In this document: piece after piece, positions 1 through 9,900 of the stretch
How the letters are laid out: every line of letters starts with the position of its first letter
Numbering within the stretch: the stretch's first letter is position 1
Assembly: GCA_002347285.1 (NCBI GenBank)
Contig: DDXW01000002.1
Coordinates: 1-58,389, forward strand
Origin: Rhodocyclaceae bacterium UBA2250
GTDB taxonomy: Bacteria; Pseudomonadota; Gammaproteobacteria; Burkholderiales; Rhodocyclaceae
DNA length: 58,389 nucleotides
Reading direction: 5' to 3'
The notes under the pieces: generated by a model
What the model saw: the letters and a program-made list of their open reading frames with translations, nothing else
What the model was told of the DNA's origin: nothing
Database searches by the model: none
Translations under genes and position numbers: made by a program

Positions 1-20
1 TGGGACTTTTTCAGTGTTTC
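1..20. mobile_element. Possible insertion-sequence terminus at window edge
   Basis: The first 20 or so bases, read on the minus strand as GGAAACACTGAAAAAGTCCC, follow directly on CTAA, where the porin reading frame is lost. A GGAA...CTGAAnAAGTCC end and a YTAR-type 4-base target are typical of IS5-family elements. Only one end is in the window and no transposase is visible, so this is an inference. A contig that breaks inside a multicopy IS would also look like this. Confidence 0.4.
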
Positions 21-1033
21 CTTAGATCCCACTGTGTGCCGGCCTGCACGCCGTGCATCCAGCGGCCGGAGGAGGCCGGCGGGTTCTCTTCCTTGAGCGG
101 GAAGGCGCCGACGGTGAGGAAGGGCCTGATTGCGCCGTTGTCGAACACCGGCTTCCAGGTTGCCGCGACACCCTCGAAGTTCAGGTCCTCGTCCCAGACC
201 AGGTCGGTGGAGAACCACGGATTCGGAATGCGGCCGCCGCTGACCGTCAGCCATTCGACCGGATCGTATTTGAGATAGGCGCGGTCGACGGACAGCGTGT
301 ATTTGTTCCAGTCCTGGCCGAGCGTCTGGTTGGTCGACACGCGGTCGGTGGCCGAGCCGGTCGCCAGCCGGATGCCGCCGCTCCAGCTTTCCGACACCTT
401 GGCGAGCATGCCGAGGCGCGCGCGGAGACGGAAGCGCTCGCGCTTCTCGTTGGCGTTGCCGGTCGGCTCACCCTTGCTGTTCACCTTGGCGAAATCGGCG
501 GCGCGCGTCAGCGCATTCGGATCAACCGCGGTGAAACCGCCCGTCGCCATGAGATCTTCCCAGCTCTCCCATACGTAATCTGCTGCCGTGGCGTTGTCGC
601 TGGCGAAATCGTCCGTCTGGTAGCGCAGCCGCAGGTCGCCTTCCCACTTGATCGAGTCGAGCCAGGACGGGATCGCGTTCGGCTCGGCCCAGCGCTCGGT
701 CTTCGCCTGCGCCAGTACCTCCTGCTTGATCTGCTCGCGGATCTCGTTCTTGACGTGCTCGGGCACGTACTGCACGCGCACCCGGCCCGGCGCGGCCTGC
801 GCCTCGGCCTTGGCGGTGGCGGCGGCCTTCTTCTCGGCGGCCTTGATCATGGCGTCGGCCTTCTCGCGCGAGAACACGCCCTGCTCGACCAAGCCTTCGA
901 TCAGGTTGAGCGTGGTCTGGCGCAGAACCTCTAGCGACTCGCGCTCGCTGGTGGCGTGCGCGGCACTCGCCGGAATGGCGCAGGCCGCGGCGACGGCAAG
1001 GGAGATGAGCTTGGTTTTCATGATTGGCGACAT
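11..1033 (-). pseudogene. Putative outer-membrane porin, 3' truncated
   Basis: The 340-residue product starts with a signal peptide (hydrophobic stretch ending near ASAAHA). A charged, Ala/Lys-rich helical segment follows at about residues 30-115. From about residue 120 the sequence has the alternating pattern and aromatic girdle of a beta-barrel, with segments such as WEGDLRLRYQ, RERFRLRARLGM and DRAYLKYDPVEWLTVSGGR. This resembles the putative porin family (Porin_5), whose members are usually longer than 450 residues. After GTQWDL the frame enters foreign-looking sequence and stops, so the last strands and the C-terminal aromatic residue are missing. It is the last gene of a tpsB-tpsA-exbB-exbD-tonB-porin series. 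The start could also be the second Met, at 1021. Substrate unknown. Confidence 0.7.
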
Positions 1034-1052
1034 GGATGGGTAATGATTCTGG

Positions 1053-1727
1053 TCAGGCGGCGCCCCGGTTGGTGATGCGCAACTTGACGGGCTGAGGCAT
1101 GTTCTCGGGCGGCGGTTCGCGCAGCGCCGGCACCTCGGCGAGCGCCTGGCGCAGGCTTTCGTCGATCTCGCCGTTGCCGCTCGATCCCGCGAGCTCGACG
1201 CGCTGCACCGCGCCGCCGCGCGACAACCAGACCCGCACGATCACGCGGTAGTCCGCGCTTTTCAGCTTCTTGTGCCTGGCCAGTTCTTCCTGGAGAAAAC
1301 GCTGCAACTGATTGGTGTAGAAGGCGAAGGCCATCTTGCCGCCGCCCGCCAGCAGGTCGCGGCCGCCCTTGTTGCCGACGAGGCCGAAGCCGTCGCTGCC
1401 CGCGCCGCCCTCGGCATCGACGCCGAGCTGCTTGCCCTCGGGCGCGTCGGACTGGTTCGGCGCATCCGGCTTGGGCTGCTCGACCTTGACCTCCTCCTTC
1501 TTCATCTCGGGTTCCGGCGGCTTTTCCTGCGGCTTCGGCGGTGGCGGGGGCGGCGGCGGCTTGAGCAGGGCGATGTTATGCACCGTCTGCTTCTTCGCCG
1601 GCCCGGCCGTGCCGAGCAGCTTCTTGAGGGCGAAGCCGAGCAGCGCCACCAGCGCCAGCACCACGGCCGCGATCAGCAGCCGGGTGGGCCAGACGCGCGG
1701 GGCCTTGTCCTCGAGATACTCTTCCAC
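1053..1727 (-). CDS. tonB: TonB-like energy transducer
   Basis: The 224-residue protein has a short cytoplasmic N-terminus and one transmembrane helix at about residues 17-38. A Pro-rich periplasmic spacer follows (a run of eight prolines, then KPQEKPPEPE), then a Gly-rich linker and a C-terminal TonB-type domain at about residues 140-224. It would carry proton-motive-force energy from ExbB/ExbD to an outer-membrane partner. It starts three bases after the exbD stop codon, so the two are very probably co-translated. No TonB-dependent receptor lies nearby. The outer-membrane proteins in the cluster are the porin and the two-partner transporter, so the energised partner is unknown. Confidence 0.85.
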   Translation of the reverse strand: MEEYLEDKAPRVWPTRLLIAAVVLALVALLGFALKKLLGTAGPAKKQTVHNIALLKPPPPPPPPKPQEKPPEPEMKKEEVKVEQPKPDAPNQSDAPEGKQLGVDAEGGAGSDGFGLVGNKGGRDLLAGGGKMAFAFYTNQLQRFLQEELARHKKLKSADYRVIVRVWLSRGGAVQRVELAGSSGNGEIDESLRQALAEVPALREPPPENMPQPVKLRITNRGAA

Positions 1728-1730
1728 GGC

Positions 1731-2135
1731 CTACTTCACCAGCTTCTGCGTGACGAGGCCGAGCTGGCTGATCTCCAGGCGGCCGAGCAGGTCGAGCACC
1801 TCGATCACCTTCTCGTACTGCACCTGGGCGTCGCCCTTCACCACCACCGGAAAGTCCGGATTCGCGGCCTTGTGGTCGCGCAGCATCGCCTCCAACTCGT
1901 CGAGCGTCACCGGATAGGCGTCGAGGAAGATGCGGCCCTCGGCGGTGACGGTGATCGCCTTGGTGGTCGGCTTGGCCAGGCTCGGCGCCGCGCTCGCCTT
2001 CGGCAGGTTCACCTTGATGCCCTGCACCGAAGCCGTGGTCATGATGATGAAGATGACCAGCAGCACGTAGGCCAGGTCGAGCATCGGCGTGATGTTGATC
2101 TCGTCGTAGGGTTCGTTGCTGTCCTGAACTTGCAT
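1731..2135 (-). CDS. exbD: ExbD/TolR-family biopolymer transport protein
   Basis: This 134-residue protein has the ExbD layout: a short cytoplasmic tail, one transmembrane helix (about residues 21-38) and a periplasmic domain. The motif INITPMLDLAYVLLVIF contains the conserved helix Asp that carries protons in this family. The length is normal. It sits between an exbB-type gene (stop at 2142) and tonB (start at 1727) with almost no spacing, which fits a complete ExbB-ExbD-TonB motor made from one message. Confidence 0.92.
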   Translation of the reverse strand: MQVQDSNEPYDEINITPMLDLAYVLLVIFIIMTTASVQGIKVNLPKASAAPSLAKPTTKAITVTAEGRIFLDAYPVTLDELEAMLRDHKAANPDFPVVVKGDAQVQYEKVIEVLDLLGRLEISQLGLVTQKLVK

Positions 2136-2141
2136 GGTGGC

Positions 2142-3851
2142 TTACCTGCTGTAGTCCTCGGCGATGCGGGTGACGAATTCGTCGACGAAGATGTGCATGT
2201 CGGCGGTGATCGTCTTGACGCGGCTGGCCAGCCAGTTGTAGCCGAACAGCGCCGGGATGGCGACGCCGAGGCCGGCCACGGTGGCCAGCAGGGCGGCCGC
2301 GATACCGGGGGCGATCGCGTTCACGTTCACGTCGCCGGCGGCGGCGATCGCGGCGAAGGTGATCATCACGCCCACCACCGTGCCGAGCAGGCCGAGGAAG
2401 GGACCGCCGGAAATCGCGATGGTCAGCAGCACCATCTTGCTGTTGAGGCGGTGCGTCTCGCGCACCAGGTCGGCGTCGATGCTCGCCTTGATCGCGTTGA
2501 TCGACTGGGCCGACAGGTTGCCGTGGCCGATGGCCTCGAAGCGTTTCTTCAACTCGCGCAAGCCGGCTTCGTAGAGCCGGTGGAGCGACGAGTGCCCCAA
2601 TCCGCGCGCGCCGCGCGCGTCGAAATTCAGCAGGCCGCCGGCGCCGAGACGACGAAAGCGCTCCATGAACGCGGCATTGCCCTGCTCGGTGCGCTGGATG
2701 AACTGCGCCTTCGCCACCATCACCGCCGCGCTGATCGCGAACATGATGCCGAGGATGATGATCACCACCCAGGCGTCCGTCGTCAGGTTTTCGACCAGGA
2801 TGCCGAAGTAGGAATGGCCGCCGCCGCCCTCGGTGGTCTCCGTCTCGTCGGCCAGCCGCGCCAGGCGGTCTTCCGCGCCCTGCGCCGCCGCCGCCTTGAA
2901 CCAGGCGGCCGGCCGCGCCGCGCGCGCCAGCTGCAGCTCGTCCATGCCGCCGCGATAACCGGCGCCGAGCGTCACCGCGCCCTGCACGTCGGGCAGCGTC
3001 GCCGCGCCGGCCGCCACCTCGACGCCATCGACGTACAGCGCCGCCTTGCCAGCGCCGACTATCAGCGCTGCATGCCGCCACGTGCCGGCATCGAGCGTGC
3101 CGCCGGCCAGGCGCGTCGTGCCGATGCGCGCGACCAGCGTCGTGCCCTCGATCTCCAGCCGCACCGCCTTGCCGCTTTGTTCCTGCGCGTAGAGCGTCGC
3201 CTGTGCCTGCGGCCCGTCCGTCCGCAGCCAGGCCGACACCGTCAGCCCGCCCTGCGCCGAGAGCGCCAGCGCCGGATGCGCGTCAAGCGACATGCCCGCG
3301 CCGGAAAACACCGCCGCGCCGTCGATGAAACCCGTCGCATCCGGCTGTGCGTCGGTCGTCGCCGGCTTGAAGGCGTTGGCCGTGCTGTCGGCGAACTTGC
3401 CGTCGGCTTCGGCGAAATGGAACACCGCCGTCTGTGCGCCGTCGAAGCTGCCCTTGGCATCGTCAGCCAACGGCGCCTTCTGGTTGCCGTAATAGAGCCA
3501 GACGTATTCCTGATTGCTGTTGGCCGGCAGCTTCGGCAATTGCACCCACACCAGCGCCAGCTCGTTGGCGCTGTCGAATTTTTCGATATGGTGTTTGAGC
3601 GGCGTCTTGTCGTCGGCCGTCACGAAGCGCAGGTCGGCGCCGTCGGGCTTCGCTTCCGCGAACAGGAAGTTGCCGGTATGCAGGCGCACCAGCACCGGCA
3701 CCGTGCTCAGCGGATCGGCCAGGTTGGCGCCGGCCGGCGTCGTGTCGAGCAGCACCTTGCGGCGCTGCGTCCAGTCGTCGTTCCACCACGCCGAAGCGGT
3801 CAGCGGCACGGAAAGCACAAGCAGGAGAAAAATGGTCAGGTAACGTTTCAT
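2142..3851 (-). CDS. exbB: ExbB/MotA/TolQ proton channel fused to DUF2341 and LamG-like domains
   Basis: At 569 residues this is more than twice the usual ExbB length. It begins with a signal peptide (about 1-21). A DUF2341 domain follows at about 28-150, with the typical GADLRFV and EYVWLYYGN segments. Next is a concanavalin/LamG-like beta-sandwich at about 160-330 (GLTVSAWLRTDG, ALYVDGVEV, YRGGMDELQLARAAR). The C-terminal ~225 residues are an ExbB/TolQ channel: one helix near 350-372, a cytoplasmic region, and two helices near 480-545 with GPFLGLLGTVVGVMITF. Topology puts the extra domains in the periplasm. Such fusions are known from genome annotation but have no established role. A carbohydrate- or wall-sensing arm on the motor is an inference. 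It follows tpsA by 83 bases. Confidence 0.88.
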   Translation of the reverse strand: MKRYLTIFLLLVLSVPLTASAWWNDDWTQRRKVLLDTTPAGANLADPLSTVPVLVRLHTGNFLFAEAKPDGADLRFVTADDKTPLKHHIEKFDSANELALVWVQLPKLPANSNQEYVWLYYGNQKAPLADDAKGSFDGAQTAVFHFAEADGKFADSTANAFKPATTDAQPDATGFIDGAAVFSGAGMSLDAHPALALSAQGGLTVSAWLRTDGPQAQATLYAQEQSGKAVRLEIEGTTLVARIGTTRLAGGTLDAGTWRHAALIVGAGKAALYVDGVEVAAGAATLPDVQGAVTLGAGYRGGMDELQLARAARPAAWFKAAAAQGAEDRLARLADETETTEGGGGHSYFGILVENLTTDAWVVIIILGIMFAISAAVMVAKAQFIQRTEQGNAAFMERFRRLGAGGLLNFDARGARGLGHSSLHRLYEAGLRELKKRFEAIGHGNLSAQSINAIKASIDADLVRETHRLNSKMVLLTIAISGGPFLGLLGTVVGVMITFAAIAAAGDVNVNAIAPGIAAALLATVAGLGVAIPALFGYNWLASRVKTITADMHIFVDEFVTRIAEDYSR

Positions 3852-3934
3852 CGTGGAAAGCTCGCTTCAGTCAAAACAGGATTGTCCGTGCCGTCTGTTA
3901 CAGGCTCGTGATCCGCGGCGGGTGGCTCGCGGGC

Positions 3935-6900
3935 CTAGCGTTGCTCTTCCTCCTCGCCGAGGCCGATGACCTCGACGGTCAGGATCGAACTGGCGATATT
4001 GGCGCCACGGGTCGATTCGCCCATCGCCGCCGTCGCCGTTTCGGCGGCCTTCGCCGCCTCGGCCGCCGGTGGCGGCGGGGGCGGCGGCGCGGCGGCGGCT
4101 TCCACCTGCGGCACGCCGACCTGCTTGCCGCCGGCCTGGATGTTGTCCGCGCCGACCACCTTGGCGCCCGCCAGATAGACGTCGCCGAGCGCGCGGATGC
4201 CGGCGTCGCCGGCGATCACCGCGCCCTTCGGCGCGATCAGGTCGACGCTGCCCGGCTCGATGCCGTCCTTGCCGAGCAGCACGCCGATGCCCGAGCCGCT
4301 CACCGAGTTCGAGGTATCGAGCACGATCTTGTCGCCGCGCACGATGATCTGCGGCGGCGGCGTCGAGGCGGCGGTCTTCGCACCCTTGCCGGCGTCGATG
4401 TCGCCTTCCGAGGACCAGATCAGGATATCGCCGCCCTGCAGCGTGAACACCCGCGACTGGTTCACCGCGAAGTCGTCGCGCACCATCGCGCGCACGCTGC
4501 CGCCGCGCGCCGTGATGATGCCGAGCTGGCTGGCGGTCTTGCCCGTGTCGCCGCCCGCGGCGAGGCCGGCGTTGGCCATGCCGCCCGGCGCCAGCAGGTC
4601 GATGCCGCCGCCCTGCTCGGTCTTGATCTGGCTGTAATACATCCTGATGTCGCCGTCGTAGGGGCCGTTCTTCTCGGGGAACAGCGCGGCGATCGCCGCG
4701 TAGCCGGCGGCGTATTCCTGGCTGCCGGAGGTCGCGGCGGCGCGGCCGACGCCGCGCAGGATCGCGTAGAACGCGTCGCGCAGTTTTTGCGCGCTGTCGG
4801 TCTGCGCCAGGAAGGCCGCACGGGCCGTGTCGCTGCCGAGGCTCGTGTAGCCGGCCAGTGCGCGCGCCTCGGCCTGCGCCGGCTCTTCCAGCCAGGCGAG
4901 GAAGCCGGCATAGTCCGCCGTCGCGGCGCCGGCCTGCACCAGGATGCTGGCGCCGCTGTCGCCGAGGAACGGATTATTGAAGTTGCCGCGCGTGACGATG
5001 CCTTTGGAATTGCTCAGATCGACATCGCCGCCGGCGATCACCTCGAGCCGGCCGGGGCCGCCGAGTTCGATGCCTTTATTCGTGTTGGCAAGCTCTCCGT
5101 CCGAATTCAGCGATGGCTTGAATACGATGTCGCCGCCGGCGACGATGCGCGTGATATCGGTTGCCGCGAGATTCTGGCCGACAATGCCGAAATCGACGAT
5201 GTCGCCGCCGGCCGAAATCAGCGCCCGCTTGGGGAAATAGGAATTGACGTTGTCCTGGAGACTCACGATATCGCCATTGAGCGCGACGATGCGCACCGGT
5301 TCCGTGTCACCTGCATGCAGCGGCGGATTGCTGTGGCGATTGGTCGCTGTCACCTCGTCGTCGGCTTCTTCCGGTTTTCCTTCCCACTTCGGCGACAGCG
5401 GGTTAACCAGCGCCGAAACCGGCGCGTCGGATAGCGCGATCGTGTTGGCAATGGTGATCGTGTCGGCCGCATACAGGCCAAGATTGCCGGTCGGAGAAGG
5501 CGCCAGTGTCATATCGCCGCTCAGGTCGAGCGACCCGCCGAGCGCGGCCAGGTTCAGCGTCGGCGGGAGAAGTGTCTTGTAACCCAGCGCCACCTTGCCG
5601 CTCAGCGCGGCCAGATCGACGCGTGAAGCGGCGCTGTAGTTCGAGAAGTAGGTACTCCGGTTGATATTGCCGATGGTGCCCAGCGTCACTCCGTTGTCGC
5701 CACGAATGTTCTTCGTGTTGCCAGCAACCTGCTCCAGCAGGAATGGATCGACAATCTTGTCAATTTGCGCGCCGCTACCGGCCTGCACGCGCACGGCGCT
5801 GTCGCCGAGCGCGATGACGTTGGCGGCCCCGTCCGTGCCGAAGGCATCGCCGGCGACGATCTCCATGTCGCCCGCGGCGGCATAGAACTCGCCGTTGTCG
5901 ATGCTGCCGCCGGCGCTGACCTTGACGTTGCCGCCGCCCTGCGAGACCAGATTTTCCGCGCTCGGCAGGATGTTCTTGCCCTTGAGACGGGCGTTGGTCG
6001 GCGCCGAGACCGACAGTCCGCTGATGTCTTCACCGGCCGTCACCGTCACGTCGCCGCCGCCGAGCGCCGCGACGCCGTCCTTGAATTGCGGGAAGTTGAT
6101 CCACCAGGCGGTGTTGTACGCATTGCCGAGCATGCCGTTCGCCAGCAGGCGGCCCTGGCGCCACAGCCAGTCGACCACGGTGTAGTCGCTGTTGCGCTCG
6201 AACGTGATGTCGCCCTGCGCCACGAGGCTCAGATCGCCGCCGCGCGTCGGGAAACTTGGATTGTTTGTGCTGTATTGCGAGTAGATCGCCGCGAACTCGG
6301 CGGCAGGAATGGTCGCGCCGGCGGTGCCGGCGGTATAGACGACGGCGTTGGCTTTACCCTTGATTTCTCCGCCAGCGGCGATGTCGATCGAGCCGGTGCC
6401 GGTGCGCACCAGCTTGTTGGCGGCCAGCGTCAGCTTGCCCTTGCCGCCGAGGTCGGCCGGCGCGGCCAGCGCCAGCGGATTCGCGGCATCGTCGTCGGCA
6501 CCCGCCACGATGCGGTAGCCCCAGGATTCGCCGCTGCCTACGGTATTGGCGGTCAGGCTGGTGAAACCGTCGCTGAGGCTGGCATTCAGATTGACGTCGC
6601 CCGCGGCGCGCAGCGTCAGCAGGCCAGGCTCGCCGCCGTCGCGCCAGCCGTAGAGGTTCCAGTCGTTCGCCAGCGTGATGTCGCCGGTCGCGCGCGCCTC
6701 GATGCCGGCCTGCACGTGGGCGAGGGCATCGGTCAAGCCGAGGCGAGTCTTGATCGCGGCGGCGTTGGCCATGTAGGCGGCGGTATCGGTCTTCCAGGCG
6801 GTCTGCTGCGCCGTGTCGATGCTGAGGTTGCCTGTCGTTTCATAAATGCGCGCCGCCTCGGCGACGACGCTCGATGCGCCGGTGATCGTCGTGCCGATCT

Positions 6901-9900
6901 TGGCGCTCGTCGTGCCGGGCTGATGCTCCAGCGAGCCGTCGGCATTGCCGGTAATCGCGATCTCGCTGGTGCCGACGCGCGGTGCGCGCAGCAGCACCTT
7001 GCCGCCGCTCGCCGCGCTGCCGGCGGCGGCCGAAACGTCGATCGTCGAACCGGCCAGCATCAGCAGGCGCGCTTCCTCGGCCTGCGCGGCGCTGCTCGCC
7101 GAAACGCCGAGCGTCACGTCGCCGCCCTCGCCGCGCGTGCCGCTCGCCTTGGCCAGCACTTCCGTCGCGGTCGCCTTCAGTTGCGCGGTGCCGGCGAGCG
7201 TCAGCTTGCCGGTATTCGCCGTCGCGCCGCGATTGGCCCACAGCTCGATGCTGCCGCCCTTGGCGCCCGAGGCGTCGATGGTGCCGGCGACGGTCAGGTT
7301 GCCGTCGTCGGTCGCGAGCTTCACTTCATGCGCCTTCAATGTTGAGCCGTTGCTCAGCGTCATGTCGCCGCCGCGGGCGCGCACATCGACGCTTTCATCG
7401 AAGCCGCTCGTTCCCAGTTGCCCGGCGAGCGCGGAGAGATCGGCGACGCCGCCGGCGTCGAGCAGGAACTCTCCGCCCGTCGCGCCGCCGGCCCCTTTTT
7501 GTCCTTTCAGCGTGCCGGCCAGGGTGGCCGTGCCGTCGGCGGCGCGCACTTCGAGCCGTCCCGCATCGCCACCCTCGCCTTCGAGGCTCGCGCCCGAAAC
7601 ATCCACGTTCGATCCCTCTGCCTGCACGACGTTGCCGCCATTGCTCTCGAGCACGACCGTGCCGCCGGAAACGAAGAGCGTCTTGTCGGCGAAGGTCTTG
7701 CTGGCGCCGGTCGCAGCAACGTTCGAACCGTCACGCAGTTCGAGATCGCCGGCCGTGGCCTGCAGCACCACCTTGCCCGCCGGCAGTTCGATGTTTCCGC
7801 CATGCTGCAGCGTCGCGCCGGACAGCGTCAGCTGGCCGCCGAAGTCTGCGCCGCTGAAGGGCGTCGTCTGCGCGATGGCCTGGGTGACGAGCTTGCCCGC
7901 CGCGGCGATCTTCTGCCGCGCGTCCGAACTGGCGGTGATGCGGCCCGCCGTCATCGTCAGGTCACCGGCATAGGAATGGCTCCCTGCGCCGGTCGCGACG
8001 ATCTGGCGCGCCGTCAGCGTCGACGTCGCGAAACCGTCGACCTTGAAGTTGCCCTGGCCGAGCGTCAGCGTGTCCGTCGCCGTCAGCGCCAGCGTGCCGC
8101 TGCCGGTTCCAGCCGGCTTGGCGGCATCGAACGCGATCTTGTCCGGATTGGAGAGTGTAAGGTTGGTCGCCGCCAGCGTGGCCATCTGGCCGGCGTTGTC
8201 GCGGCCGGCGATGCCCGCCGCCTGGATTTCGAGCGTTTTCAGGTTCGTTCCGAAACTGGTGGCGCCATAGAGGTCGACCGTGCTGTAGCTCTTCAGGCGC
8301 AGCGTCTCGATCTTGCCCAGTGCGGCGATGCGGTTGTCGTCGAGCGCGAGGCCGCCCGTGCCGGTCGGCACGGTGCCAAGGCTGATGCGGTTGGCGCCGA
8401 GCGCCAGCGCCTTCACGGTTTCCTCTCCCTTCGCGGTCTTGCCGAACTGGCCGGCGAACGTGCTGTTCTTCGTCGCGTCGAGCGTGACCGCCGCGCCGGT
8501 CAGCGTCGCGCCGGCCGCGACCGACAATTCACCCCGGACGCCTTTCGCTTCGCCTTCCGCATACGTGCGGACGAGTTGCCCCAGACCGTTGCCGGAAACA
8601 CGCAGCAGCGCGCCGTCGCCTGCCGTCGTCAGCGCGTCCGCGGCCATGCCGCCCTCGGCCGTCATGGCCGCGTTTTCCGCCAACGAGACCTTGTTCTTCG
8701 CCGCCAGGATCAGGTCCGGCGCGGCGAGTGCCGTGCCGGCGTTGTCGAGCACCACGACGCTGGCGCTGACGTCGAGCGTGGTTCCGTCCGTATTGCGTCC
8801 GCGGATGCCGCCGAGCGCGATGCTCTCCGCGCCCAGCCCGTTCAGGCTGGCGGCGTCGAGCGCCACGTAGCCGCTGTAGTCGCCCTGTGCGGCCTTCGTC
8901 CCGCGCACGACCAGCTGGTTCGCGGCGATATCGACCTCGGCGCCGCGGTGCGTGGCGGCATGCGCCGTGTTCAGCGAACCGGCCAGCGTCAGGCTGCTGC
9001 CGGCGCGCACCGCGAGCTGGCCGGCGTCGCCGGGCAGGCGCGACGCGCCGCCGGCGAAGAAGTCGCTCGCCCGCGTTTCGATGTATTCGGATTGGGTGCG
9101 CGCGACGTCGCCGGAGGCGATCTCGACCAGTTCGCTGACTGCGGCGCGCTGCGTGCCGCCGGTCGTCGCCGTGCCGCGCCAGGCCGCCGTCTGCCAGCCG
9201 CCCGTGGCCAGCGCGGTGCTGCGGCCGGCCGCGACATCCGTCTGCCCGGTGAAGGTCACCGTATAGGCGCCCGGCAGCAGCGCATAGCGCGCCGGCAGCA
9301 GGACGTAGGTGCCGGCGGCCAAGCCGCCGACACTGTCGGTCAGCACGATGCGTTCGCCCGCCGCGAGCGCGGCGCCGGTCCAGCTTTGCTGGTCGTAGGC
9401 GGCGAAGTTGCCGTTGTAGGTGGGCAGGATCGCGTAGGTGTTCGGGTTTGTGGCGGCATCGAGCACATCCTTCGAGCCGCCGGTGCCGGGCAGGAATTCC
9501 CAGGCCAGCATGTCGCCGCCGCCGGAGAGGTCGACCGTCGCGTTTTCCGACTTGGCCACGCTGTCGCCGTCGAGCACGATGCGCTTTTCCGGCGCCAGCG
9601 CGATGACGCGGCGCACCTGCTCGCCCAGCGCATAGACCCATTCCTCGCCCGACAATTGCGTCTGGCCGAACAGGATCGTCTGGCCGTCGCCCGATACCGA
9701 GGTGACGCTGCCGTTCTTGAGTTCGACGGTATCGCCGCGCAGTTCGAGCGTGCCGAACGGCGCCATCAGCGTCCCGCCGTGCGTCACCTGCGGCGCGACC
9801 AGGGCGAACCGGCCGCCAGCCGACATCACCGTCCCGCCGTCGCCGTCGCGCTTGTCGTAATGGCCGGTCGTGATGCGGCCGTCCGGGTTGTTGTGGATCT

